Source: an uncultured Eubacteriales bacterium (GTDB lineage Bacteria > Bacillota > Clostridia > Oscillospirales > Acutalibacteraceae). Taken from it: a stretch of DNA of 17,413 nt. A program made the position numbers and the translations under genes. Where the stretch lies: assembly GCA_934700635.1 (NCBI GenBank), contig CAKUXU010000009.1, positions 1 to 17,413 of the forward strand, in the 5' to 3' direction. This document shows positions 9,890 to 16,165 of the stretch, one piece after another; the first letter of the stretch is position 1; each line of letters starts with the position of its first letter. Below the pieces are notes generated by a model that had not been told where the DNA came from, searched no databases, and saw only the letters and a list, made by a program, of their open reading frames with translations.

Positions 9890-10774
9890 ATGAAATTAAG
9901 TAAAAATAAAGCATTTGCTGGAGTTATGTCATTAGTTATGGCAGGAAGTTCGTTTTTACCTGGTGTAAAAGCAGAAAGTAACATAAAAGATAAAGTTACA
10001 AAATTTGCTAAAACTAATTTAGTACCTACAGTAGCTTGTTGTTTCGGTGCAATGGGTTTTACAGCTGCAATTATCAGTCTTATAATTAATGATGTAAACA
10101 GTAGAAGTAAAGAGAATGAAGTTAAAAAATTAAAAGAAAGTATTAATAATTTAATTAGCTCTGAAAATCTTAATGATGCAAGCCGTGGAGTCATTTTGAG
10201 CAATATAGAATCAATTAAAGCGGATATTCAAAGAATTATGTCAACCAGAAAAGATGAAGAATCTAAAGCAAAAGATATTATTGAATGTGTTACTAAAAAA
10301 GTAATTGAAGATAAATTAGGAAATAAATTGGAAATTTTATGGACAGCATTAATTTCTGATAGAGCCACTGCAGGCTGGTTTACAAATGGAACTACTAGCT
10401 ATGAATTTTCAACTACATCAACAGATTTCAAGAAAAACACCAGAAATATTGAAGGGCTACTTAAAGGCATTAGTATGAAATTGAAAAACGATAAAGAATA
10501 TTTAGATCTTATTAAAAATTATGGAAACAAACAAAGTGATTTATATGCAATTGCTGATGTAGTTTCAAAAGATAATGATAGTAGGAGTATGAAAGTATCT
10601 CTTAGTAAGAATATTTTCAATGAAGTAAATGAATGCATGGCTGGCCTTAAGAATGTTTGTAATGATTGGGAAGTAGAAGCATTTGTTTCCGAGTTCTTTG
10701 AGAGAAAATTAGATATTCTTAAAATCCAATTAAATGAAAAAGCAGAAGAAGCTAAAAAAGTAGTAAATAAATAA
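9890..10774 (+). CDS. Exported, membrane-anchored coiled-coil protein of unknown function
   Basis: 294 residues; ATG at 9890 follows AGGAGGA (9877-9883). An earlier in-frame start is inside the leader and lacks a ribosome-binding site. A signal peptide is clear (lysines, hydrophobic core about 10-22, probable cut after GVKA near 28). A second hydrophobic helix at about 45-66 (TVACCFGAMGFTAAIISLII) would anchor the mature protein in the membrane. From about 70 it is charged and helical, with coiled-coil character at 78-125 and again near the C-terminus (NEKAEEAKKVVNK). There are no cysteine clusters or catalytic motifs. I do not recognise the family. The gene has its own strong promoter and an unusual 5' leader, and is followed by a terminator at 10863. 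With the gene at 5588 it is the second export-signal protein of unknown role in this stretch. Confidence 0.7.
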   Translation: MKLSKNKAFAGVMSLVMAGSSFLPGVKAESNIKDKVTKFAKTNLVPTVACCFGAMGFTAAIISLIINDVNSRSKENEVKKLKESINNLISSENLNDASRGVILSNIESIKADIQRIMSTRKDEESKAKDIIECVTKKVIEDKLGNKLEILWTALISDRATAGWFTNGTTSYEFSTTSTDFKKNTRNIEGLLKGISMKLKNDKEYLDLIKNYGNKQSDLYAIADVVSKDNDSRSMKVSLSKNIFNEVNECMAGLKNVCNDWEVEAFVSEFFERKLDILKIQLNEKAEEAKKVVNK

Positions 10775-10862
10775 TTATTAAAAAAATCTCGTCTTAATGC
10801 TGAGGGTTTATAAGGCAGTATGATAAAACTTAATAAAACTGAGGCATTGCAATGGTAGAATG

Positions 10863-10896
10863 AGGCTTTGACCGTAAAAGGTCAGAGCCTTTTTTG
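10863..10896 (+). terminator. Intrinsic terminator at the backbone/mobile-element boundary
   Basis: AGGCTTTGACC (10863-10873) pairs with GGTCAGAGCCT (10880-10890) with one wobble and a 6-base loop, then TTTTTT. It ends the transcript of the exported protein. The rest of the 10775-10972 gap holds no gene that I can see. The accessory region probably begins somewhere here, but no attachment site is recognisable. Confidence 0.85.
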
Positions 10897-10937
10897 TATC
10901 AGAAATCCGCACATTCGTCTTTTCGTTTTGTATTCAG

Positions 10938-10943
10938 TATAAT
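10938..10943 (+). promoter_or_regulatory. Candidate -10 element of the tnpV remnant
   Basis: Perfect TATAAT about 30 bases before the tnpV ATG; a ribosome-binding site AAGGAGG follows near 10959. No good -35 hexamer is found at 16-18 bases, so the promoter may be weak or decayed. Confidence 0.4.
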
Positions 10944-10972
10944 GAAGTTACTAAATACAAGGAGGCTTCGAT

Positions 10973-11347
10973 ATGAAAACAATTTTTGAAAATATTGGCG
11001 GTAGTTATACACAACAAGGTGATTATCTTTTGCCAAATCTTACGCTACCTGATGAAAATAAAAGTTAAATCGGTGTTCGGGGAACGAGACACAAACGATA
11101 TTTGAAATCAAATCATCTAGTGCTTTATTACAATCTTCTTACATCGGGTAAGCTTTACAATTACCTTGCCGATGTTGAAGAGAGAGCACAAACTTTATTA
11201 TTTGAACAGACAATAAAATCACTCGCCAAGCAGGAGTAAGTTACAGAATAACTCAAAGCAGAAAATATGATATTGTGGGTGCAAAAAATGAATAATATTC
11301 GCAACCGAGCAACAGAAATCGTTAATGAACAAGTGATTTATAAATAA
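10973..11347 (+). pseudogene. tnpV: TnpV-like transposon protein, inactivated
   Basis: Reading from ATG at 10973 gives MKTIFENIGGSYTQQGDYLL and then PNLTLPDE, the characteristic start of TnpV proteins found with large serine recombinases in Tn4451-type elements. Later parts (RHKRYLKSNH, LLTSGKLYNYLADVEERAQ, MNNIRNRATEIVNEQVIY) also fit, up to TAA at 11345. The frame is full length (124 codons) but holds three internal stops: at codon 32 (11066-11068) and two close together around codons 90-94 (near 11238-11252). There is no frameshift, so the decay is by point substitution. The function of TnpV is not established. A strong terminator follows. Assignment is by recalled family sequence, without a search. 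Confidence 0.8.
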
Positions 11348-11351
11348 GAAA

Positions 11352-11398
11352 AAGGCACATCTTACGGAGAAAATCCCGTAGGCTGTGCCTTAATTTTG
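11352..11398 (+). terminator. Terminator after tnpV remnant
   Basis: Outer stem AAGGCACA (11352-11359) with TGTGCCTT (11384-11391), inner stem TTACGG (11362-11367) with CCGTAG (11376-11381, one wobble), followed by AATTTTGTTT. Confidence 0.8.
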
Positions 11399-11418
11399 TT
11401 TGTGGGATTAAAATGTTT

Positions 11419-11486
11419 AATCTTAGCGAGCAGTGTATTTATGGATACATTCCATAAATACCTCGTTAGGGTTACACCCTAAAACC
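11419..11486 (+). other. oriT-like motif, copy 1
   Basis: Order: AATCTTAGCGAGCAG (11419-11433), a perfect 10-bp hairpin GTATTTATGG / CCATAAATAC (11434-11460), then CCTCGTTAGGG-TT-ACACCCTAAAACC (11461-11486), which itself forms a TAGGG/CCCTA hairpin. A large inverted repeat followed by a short conserved segment is the usual form of a transfer origin with its nick region. The same flanking words occur, in the opposite orientation and with a different hairpin, at 15943-16020. No relaxase gene is in the window, so function is inferred from structure only. Confidence 0.5.
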
Positions 11487-11583
11487 TGTTATAACAGCCG
11501 ATAATTTGCCTTATCTAAAATCAAGACTTTATTACTACTTGTCGAATAATACGGATAAGCTTATTCAGCGGTTGGTTCGTTGA
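11470..11583 (+). other. Unrecognised coding remnant in the 11.4-11.75 kb gap
   Basis: An open stretch without a start reads GYTLKPVITADNLPYLKSRL and then YYYLSNNTDKLIQRLVR before TGA at 11581. It looks protein-like but I cannot name it. The remainder up to 11733 contains only short broken frames, consistent with a decayed gene between the oriT-like motif and the R-M promoter. Confidence 0.25.
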
Positions 11584-11733
11584 ATACTGCTTTTCCATAA
11601 CAGCTTGAAAAATCAATTATCAAAAAGGCAGTTCAATGAAACACAGTTATAAAGATGGCAATGTTGTATAGTGGGATCAAGGAAAAATGTAATAATTCAA
11701 AACAAATCGTTGAAATTATTTAAAACAAAATGT

Positions 11734-11769
11734 AAAAGTATTTAAAACGCAATACTTTTGTGGTATCAT
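11734..11769 (+). promoter_or_regulatory. R-M promoter with palindromic operator
   Basis: -35 TTTAAA (11741-11746), 17-base spacer, and extended -10 TGg-TATCAT (11761-11769). A perfect inverted repeat AAAAGTATT (11734-11742) / AATACTTTT (11751-11759), 8-base centre, overlaps the -35 and the spacer. Transcription would start near 11776 and cover the XRE and methyltransferase genes. The position suggests autorepression by the XRE protein. Confidence 0.6.
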
Positions 11770-11799
11770 ATAGCATATAATAATTGGGAGGAATTAAGT

Positions 11800-12003
11800 G
11801 TGGCTATATCGTATAAACCCCTTTGGAAACTGCTGATAGATAAGGATATGACTAAAAAGGCTTTGATGAATGAAACCGGAATTTCGAAATCAACGATTGA
11901 TAAGATGGGTAGAGGTGAAAAGGTGTCATTGGATATAATCGAACGAATTTGCAATCATTTGAATTGTAATATTTCGGATGTTATTGAACACATATCAGAA
12001 TGA
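11800..12003 (+). CDS. XRE-family (Cro/C1-type) regulator of the R-M cassette
   Basis: 67 residues; GTG at 11800 is seven bases after GGGAGGA (11786-11792). The in-frame start at 11758 falls inside the promoter. Almost the whole protein is one helix-turn-helix domain: LWKLLIDKDMTKKALMNETG, ISKSTIDKMGRGE (recognition helix region), and a final ICNHLNCNISDVIEH typical of the small YozG-like class often found beside Type II methylases. It probably binds the palindrome at 11734-11759 and controls its own transcript and that of the methyltransferase, a way to set methylase dosage when the cassette enters a new cell. It is shorter than classical R-M C proteins (about 80 residues) and its target sequence differs from the usual C-box. 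The stop codon overlaps the methyltransferase Shine-Dalgarno. Confidence 0.85.
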   Translation: MAISYKPLWKLLIDKDMTKKALMNETGISKSTIDKMGRGEKVSLDIIERICNHLNCNISDVIEHISE

Positions 12004-12016
12004 GGACGAAGAAACA

Positions 12017-13861
12017 ATGGATAAAAATAATAGAATTGATTTTTTTAGGCAGTTAACTGCATATTTATCTGAATATACCAATGATGAAATTGAGAATGGA
12101 ATAATCGCATACTTCCTTTCAAAGTTGGGGTATTCTGATAATGAAAATACCTTCGTGTTGCTAAAAGAAAAGGCTCAAAAAACAATTGGAGAAATTGAAG
12201 TTATTTTTAATAAAAATGATTTTCCAATTGACATAGAAATATTGATTGAATTTTTTGAATATCTTTTAGAGCAAAATGAAAAAACGGAGAATGGAGTAGT
12301 ATTTACGCCTAAGTATATCTCTGACTATATTTCTGGAGATTTATTAGGAAATATCTCAGAGTGGAATGAATGTATCAAGATAATTGATCCAGGTTGTGGA
12401 TGTGGAATTTTCCTAATTTCCGTTATTGAAGAAATTCATAATAAATTTGGGGTTGGAATTGTTGAAATAATTGAAAACAATATTTATGGTATTGATGTTA
12501 TGAACGATAATATCCGAAGGTGTCGCTATATATTACAGATATATTGTTTGATGAATGGTATATGTTTAAAAAGCATTAATGATAACCTTGTGTGTGCAGA
12601 CAGTTTATCATCAGATTGGTCATCATTATTTAACACTGGAGAGAACTTCGATTATGTTATTGGAAATCCGCCTTATGTAAATACTCACGATATGAGTAAA
12701 TCTACAATATCGTTTCTAAAGAAGACATTTTCAACTACCAAAGCGGGTGTATTCAATATTTTTTATGCGTTTGTTGAACACGGACTAAAGCAATTAGCAC
12801 CAAATGGGTATTTAGAATTTATTGTGCCAAACAATTTTCTAACAATTAAGTCTGCAGAAAATCTCAGAGAATTATTATTAAAAGGAGAAAATGTATGTTC
12901 TATATTAGATTTCGCAGATAATATGGTCTTCAAGCCGGTTCGAACTTACAACTGCATCATAAAATTGTCCAATTTGCGTCAAGAAAAGGTTTCGTATTTC
13001 GTAATGGATAAGTCTGACGATATTCAAAAATCACTGAGTAATATCTCATTTGATAAGTTTCAAACAGCGGCACGTGATAAGAATGGGTGGATTTTGATGG
13101 ATGAAAAAACCAGGGAAAACATTGCTCGTATAGAAGGTCAGAAGTATCCAATTAAAGACTACATACGTACTGGAATTGCAACATTAAGAGATGGCATTTA
13201 TCTTGTTGAAGCAGCAAACAATGAATATTATAAGATTGTTGATGGAGACAAATATCACATTGAATCTGAAATTGTCAAGCCCATATATAAGATTCCCGAA
13301 TTAAAAAATTGCGTAAATGCCCGAGAAGCTTCGCAATATATTATTTTTCCGTATGTTAAAGGGACGAAAGGATATGAACTCATTCCTGAAAATGAATTAT
13401 GCGAGAAATTTTCTAATACATATTCATATTTACTAGCAATGAAACCCGTTCTTGATCAGAGAGATAAAGGCAAAGGCAATTTTGCTGCTTGGTATGCATA
13501 TGGAAGAACTCAGGGATTGAATAAATATGGAAGAAAGTTACTCTTTCCAACTTTTTCAAATCACCCGAATTTTATTTATATCGATGACGAAGATGCTTTG
13601 TTTTGTAACGGATATGCTGTTTTTGAAAATGAGCAGTTTCCGCTTATAGTACTTGCTAAAATATTAAATTCTTCAATAATGGATTACTATATTTCAAATA
13701 CAAGCTATTCAATTGAAGGCGGATATTACTGCTATCAGAAAAGGTATATTGAGAGGTTTTCAATTCCCGAATTTAATACAGATGAGATAGATTTAATAAT
13801 TACTGGTCAACAACAAGATGTTAATGAATTATTACAAAACAAATATCAACTTTTAATGTAA
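12017..13861 (+). CDS. Type II N6-adenine DNA methyltransferase (Eco57I/TaqI-like)
   Basis: Transfers methyl from S-adenosylmethionine to adenine N6 in a specific DNA site, protecting it from the partner nuclease. ATG at 12017 lies ten bases after GAGGA (12002-12006); an open extension back to 11978 overlaps the XRE gene and is not needed. The product is 614 residues. Motif X region NGVVFTPKYISDYI is at 92-105, motif I DPGCGCGIF at 124-132, the acidic ribose-binding D160 in YGIDVMND, and catalytic motif IV NPPY at 217-220. The long C-terminal half (about 320-614) would be the target-recognition domain. The order X-I-IV-TRD is that of gamma-class enzymes such as M.PaeR7I. There are no ATPase or nuclease motifs, so it is not a fused Type IIG enzyme. 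It appears intact. Target sequence cannot be read from the window. Confidence 0.9.
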   Translation: MDKNNRIDFFRQLTAYLSEYTNDEIENGIIAYFLSKLGYSDNENTFVLLKEKAQKTIGEIEVIFNKNDFPIDIEILIEFFEYLLEQNEKTENGVVFTPKYISDYISGDLLGNISEWNECIKIIDPGCGCGIFLISVIEEIHNKFGVGIVEIIENNIYGIDVMNDNIRRCRYILQIYCLMNGICLKSINDNLVCADSLSSDWSSLFNTGENFDYVIGNPPYVNTHDMSKSTISFLKKTFSTTKAGVFNIFYAFVEHGLKQLAPNGYLEFIVPNNFLTIKSAENLRELLLKGENVCSILDFADNMVFKPVRTYNCIIKLSNLRQEKVSYFVMDKSDDIQKSLSNISFDKFQTAARDKNGWILMDEKTRENIARIEGQKYPIKDYIRTGIATLRDGIYLVEAANNEYYKIVDGDKYHIESEIVKPIYKIPELKNCVNAREASQYIIFPYVKGTKGYELIPENELCEKFSNTYSYLLAMKPVLDQRDKGKGNFAAWYAYGRTQGLNKYGRKLLFPTFSNHPNFIYIDDEDALFCNGYAVFENEQFPLIVLAKILNSSIMDYYISNTSYSIEGGYYCYQKRYIERFSIPEFNTDEIDLIITGQQQDVNELLQNKYQLLM

Positions 13862-13863
13862 AC

Positions 13864-13893
13864 AAAAGGCGGAAGAAACTACTTCCGTCTTTT
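13864..13893. terminator. Bidirectional terminator between convergent R-M genes
   Basis: AAAAGGCGGAAG (13864-13875) pairs with CTTCCGTCTTTT (13882-13893) with one wobble and a 6-base loop; U-tracts are produced on both strands. It overlaps the stop codon of the minus-strand gene (13894-13892). Confidence 0.85.
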
Positions 13894-14341
13894 ATAATAC
13901 AACATCTGATATGCATTGTATGTAAAATGATTGACAAATTGAACGATAGACATCTGAAAGTGGTGAATTGCTTGCTTTAGTTCTAAAGTTTTGATTAACT
14001 AAGTCGGGATTTATCTCTTTTATATCAGTTAGTCGAAACCATAAAGATCTCCCCAAATCTATTTTATCGTAATATGGAGGATAATTTTTAGAGAATGGAG
14101 ATTCACTTATATCTGAAATGGTTGCAACATAGATCCTGTTTTTATTTCTGACAGAGTCTTTGAAAAAAATATAATTACCATGTGATGTAATTTTTAATTT
14201 AATAGCATTTGTTTTGCCAAAACGACAAAACCATACTTCGCCTGTCTGATCGAGAATAGACTTGTGTTCTGATAAGAAATCTATCCCCGGAGGAGTATTG
14301 ATTTTGAGCATTAAAAATGCTGTGCTTCCTTTGAACTTCAT
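13892..14341 (-). CDS. Small protein inside the R-M cassette, possibly EVE/PUA-like
   Basis: 149 residues from ATG at 14341; GTG at 14344 directly before it is equally possible, with AAGGG at 14356-14352. The sequence is rich in beta-strand-like segments: GEVWFCRFGK (34-43), NYIFFKDS (57-64), RIYVATISDI (69-78), NYPPYY (86-91) and RSLWFRLTDIKEI (98-110), then a helical tail. The W..R.G, Y.A.I..I, P.YY and W..L.DI pattern resembles EVE/PUA-type barrels, which in other systems bind modified bases. That is a resemblance by eye, not a family match. The gene is convergent with the methyltransferase and divergent from the nuclease, with its own TATAAT (14384-14379 on the minus strand). A role in sensing methylation or in restricting foreign DNA is conceivable but unproven. 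Confidence 0.6.
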   Translation of the reverse strand: MKFKGSTAFLMLKINTPPGIDFLSEHKSILDQTGEVWFCRFGKTNAIKLKITSHGNYIFFKDSVRNKNRIYVATISDISESPFSKNYPPYYDKIDLGRSLWFRLTDIKEINPDLVNQNFRTKASNSPLSDVYRSICQSFYIQCISDVVL

Positions 14342-14378
14342 CACGCACCTACCCTTAATATTAAATATGACTAATATA

Positions 14379-14384
14379 ATTATA
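14379..14384 (-). promoter_or_regulatory. -10 element for the minus-strand R-M gene
   Basis: Perfect TATAAT on the minus strand, 38 bases before the ATG. The -35 candidate 17 bases upstream (CTGGAA) matches three of six positions. Confidence 0.5.
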
Positions 14385-14436
14385 GCGGAAAATTAAAAAA
14401 ATTCCAGGTGCACACTTGACAAATTGAATAAATCTA

Positions 14437-14466
14437 TAGACTTATGTCGGTTTTTGGTGTTATACT
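14437..14466 (+). promoter_or_regulatory. Promoter of the restriction endonuclease gene
   Basis: TAGACT (14437-14442), 18-base spacer, extended -10 TGt-TATACT (14458-14466). A short palindrome GAC-TTAT-GTC (14439-14448) overlaps the -35 and recalls C-box half sites (GACTTATAGTC-like) of controller-protein systems. An exact TTGACA at 14416-14421 has no good -10. Start of transcription would be near 14473. Confidence 0.5.
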
Positions 14467-14498
14467 TAAGCAATATAATATGATAAGGAAAGATTGAT

Positions 14499-15332
14499 AT
14501 GAGTTTTATTGATAAACAGTTACTAAAATTTAAAACGATGATTGAGAAATCCATCATTACCGGTGGTGCCAGGGGAAAGGAATCAATGATACGCTCATCA
14601 GTACTAATAAATTTGATTCACGATGCGGTAAAAAATGAATTAATCGAAAAAGGGGTTCACCCATACAATATTTTCCCACCGTTTGGTAAATCAAAACCTG
14701 AGATAAAAATGGCTGGATTTCTCAAACAAAAGGACCAGGATGTATGTGTTCTACCTGCCAATATTCAAAAGAAACCTATAATCATAAATTGGGGACCTTT
14801 AAAATTTGAAAATAAAAAGGATCCATATGGATTTGATTTCTCGACTAATTCTTTGGTTATAAATGTGAGAAGTCAAATGAGTAGTTTAGCAAAGAACTCC
14901 GACACTTTGTTTGAAAGAACTTTTGCAGAAGCACAGAATTTGCATATGCGTTACAAAGATATTGTACTTGGTGAAGTTTATTTGATACCAACACACGAGT
15001 ATGATGACACGCTGGTAAAACAAAATCTTGTAGGATTTAAGAAAAATCATACAAATATCGAAAAGTATATTAGTTTCTTCAATTCAATAAATAACCGTAC
15101 GCTCAAAGGAGAAAATTATGAATATGAGCGATGCACATTACTTATTGTAGATTTTAGTAAGGCTCAACCAAAATTGTATCAAAATAGTGCCGAATTGAAG
15201 AAAGATGGATTGATTTCTCCTTCATTTGGAATCGAATATGCAACTCTTGCTTTTAATACTTTTGCAGAGGATATACTTAATATTTATGCTTCAAGGTATG
15301 ATATCAATAATCTCCGCACATCTATAAAGTAA
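14499..15332 (+). CDS. Probable Type II restriction endonuclease
   Basis: 277 residues; ATG at 14499 follows AAGGAA (14485-14490) by eight bases. I assign it mainly from context: it completes a regulator-methyltransferase-nuclease cassette, and its size fits. The sequence supports a soluble DNA-binding enzyme: TGGARGKES (21-29), a PEIK...KQKDQDVCV stretch (67-84) that could supply PD-(D/E)XK-type acidic and lysine residues, and a well-ordered central block INVRSQMSSLAKNSDTLFER (121-140) followed by TFAEAQNLH and LGEVYLIP. I recall such blocks from Type II enzymes but cannot name the prototype. No membrane or signal segments. Its own promoter, separate from the methylase transcript, allows delayed nuclease expression. 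A strong terminator follows. It is apparently intact. Confidence 0.65.
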   Translation: MSFIDKQLLKFKTMIEKSIITGGARGKESMIRSSVLINLIHDAVKNELIEKGVHPYNIFPPFGKSKPEIKMAGFLKQKDQDVCVLPANIQKKPIIINWGPLKFENKKDPYGFDFSTNSLVINVRSQMSSLAKNSDTLFERTFAEAQNLHMRYKDIVLGEVYLIPTHEYDDTLVKQNLVGFKKNHTNIEKYISFFNSINNRTLKGENYEYERCTLLIVDFSKAQPKLYQNSAELKKDGLISPSFGIEYATLAFNTFAEDILNIYASRYDINNLRTSIK

Positions 15333-15387
15333 ATAGAAAGTGTGATATTTAATTAGCATTAAGTATAATCTCACATTCGTAAAGCTC

Positions 15388-15426
15388 CCTCCTATCGGGT
15401 ACAATGTATCTGACAGGAGGTTTTTT
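15388..15426 (+). terminator. Strong terminator after the nuclease gene, whose 3' arm is also a Shine-Dalgarno
   Basis: CCTCCT (15388-15393) pairs with AGGAGG (15415-15420); inside, after one mismatch, TCGGGTAC pairs with GTATCTGA using two wobbles around a 3-base loop; TTTTTT follows (15421-15426). AGGAGG also stands six bases before ATG at 15427. A TATAAT sits at 15364-15369 just upstream. Confidence 0.8.
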
Positions 15427-15444
15427 ATGCAAATGAACAATTAA
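15427..15444 (+). CDS. Five-codon ORF (leader-peptide-like)
   Basis: ATG-CAA-ATG-AAC-AAT-TAA, encoding MQMNN, with a perfect AGGAGG six bases upstream and a second terminator starting 22 bases after the stop. Terminator, Shine-Dalgarno, tiny ORF and terminator in a row is an attenuator-like layout, as known before some resistance genes in Firmicute elements. No gene that it could control is intact downstream, so it may be a relic. Confidence 0.3.
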   Translation: MQMNN

Positions 15445-15466
15445 AACCTAATACCACATATTACAC

Positions 15467-15516
15467 AGCACCTATTTTAAGGCCGGAAAGAAAGTCAAGA
15501 AATAGGTGCTTTTTTG
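15467..15516 (+). terminator. Second intrinsic terminator
   Basis: AGCACCTATTT (15467-15477) pairs perfectly with AAATAGGTGCT (15500-15510); 22-base loop; T-run from 15510 to 15515. Confidence 0.8.
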
Positions 15517-15635
15517 TACCCGAAAACCTGCATTTTACAGAAGTCGAAAAGCAATATACCCCCATTACCCCACAAATCAAAACGCTTTACAGCGAAAAAA
15601 ACGCAAAAGTCGCCCCGAAACAATGCCATTTTAAA

Positions 15636-15668
15636 GCACTTGATGAAAATATCAAGTGTTTTCTTTTT
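15636..15668 (+). terminator. Third hairpin with T-rich tail
   Basis: GCACTTGAT (15636-15644) pairs with ATCAAGTGT (15651-15659, one wobble) around a 6-base loop, followed by TTTCTTTTT. In the 833-base gene-poor stretch 15333-16165 I see this, the two terminators before it, the five-codon ORF, the 13-bp repeats, the oriT-like motif and short unconvincing frames only. Confidence 0.6.
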
Positions 15669-15834
15669 GCACTTTTTTCTGTCCGAGGGATGCAAACTGT
15701 TTTCCTCAGTAGAAACAAATGAGGAGCAATTTTTGGAAAAAAGACTTGCTGGTGATGCTTTCTTATTGGGAATTAGTGAAAGGGAAATTTTTTCAAATAT
15801 TTTTTGAAAACACCCCCAAAACTCTGCTTCTCAT

Positions 15835-15847
15835 TTCAAACAAGTGA
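15835..15847 (+). repeat. 13-bp direct repeat, copy 1
   Basis: TTCAAACAAGTGA, identical to 16139-16151. Both copies sit in a longer related context (CAAAAC, then a CT-rich run, then the 13-mer, then a purine-rich G stretch), as if one regulatory or junction segment had been duplicated. Confidence 0.6.
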
Positions 15848-15942
15848 GGGGGGTAAATAAAAAATATTTTGCAAATCAAGAAAAGCGGGTGTGCATTTTG
15901 ATACCTCTTGTCCAAATGAGTGAAGGAATAAATTTCAATCAG

Positions 15943-16020
15943 GGTTTCAGGGTGTTCCCTGACGAGGTGTTTGTACCGTTTTTTCGCCGCAGGAGTAAAA
16001 ACGGTCTGCTTGCTAAGATT
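15943..16020 (-). other. oriT-like motif, copy 2 (opposite orientation)
   Basis: Read on the minus strand: AATCTTAGCAAGCAG (16020-16006), a hairpin ACCGTTTTT / AAAAACGGT around a GC-rich loop, then ACCTCGTCAGGG-A-ACACCCTGAAACC ending at 15943, with a CAGGG/CCCTG hairpin in the last part. The flanks match copy 1 at 11419-11486 almost base for base while the large hairpin has a different sequence, as expected for transfer origins. Coding alternatives exist: a minus-strand frame (16026-15793, MTNLSKQTVF...) and a plus-strand frame (15844-16050) both run through it, without recognisable homology. Confidence 0.5.
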
Positions 16021-16040
16021 TGTCATTACAACTTAATAAA

Positions 16041-16062
16041 CAAGTTTTAATAAAAAAACTTG
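16041..16062. repeat. Short inverted repeat
   Basis: CAAGTTTT (16041-16048) and AAAACTTG (16055-16062), six-base loop, directly beyond the oriT-like motif. Possible terminator for minus-strand transcripts or an accessory transfer site; otherwise unexplained. Confidence 0.4.
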
Positions 16063-16138
16063 CTGACGGGTTTAATGAGAAATGCATAGAAATTTTTAAT
16101 TTCTTCGACTTACAGGGGTTACAAAACGCCTCTCCCAG

Positions 16139-16151
16139 TTCAAACAAGTGA
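16139..16151 (+). repeat. 13-bp direct repeat, copy 2
   Basis: TTCAAACAAGTGA, identical to 15835-15847; it abuts and slightly overlaps the AAAGGAG ribosome-binding site (16151-16157) of the next gene. Confidence 0.6.
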
Positions 16152-16165
16152 AAGGAGTTTTTATA

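Noticed and set aside
9829..10203. Minus-strand open frame opposite the leader and start of the exported protein
   Set aside because: Hydrophobic translation is explained as the complement of a charged helical gene; no promoter or ribosome-binding site.
11557..11563. 0A box (TGTCGAA)
   Set aside because: It lies inside a decayed coding stretch, not at a promoter; a 7-base match is expected by chance.
12017..13861. Type IIG fused restriction-methylase
   Set aside because: No nuclease motif in the short N-terminus, and a separate nuclease-like gene follows.
15514..15807. Plus-strand 97-codon frame
   Set aside because: It runs through a terminator tail and a hairpin terminator and has no ribosome-binding site. 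Only the last 35 codons look protein-like, and I cannot identify them.
15793..16026. Minus-strand 77-codon frame (MTNLSKQTVF...) as a real gene, with copy 1 as its pseudogene
   Set aside because: Similarity between the two copies is at nucleotide level in the flanks and the centres are unrelated hairpins. Copy 1 cannot be read in one frame. Not excluded, but the DNA-site explanation fits better.
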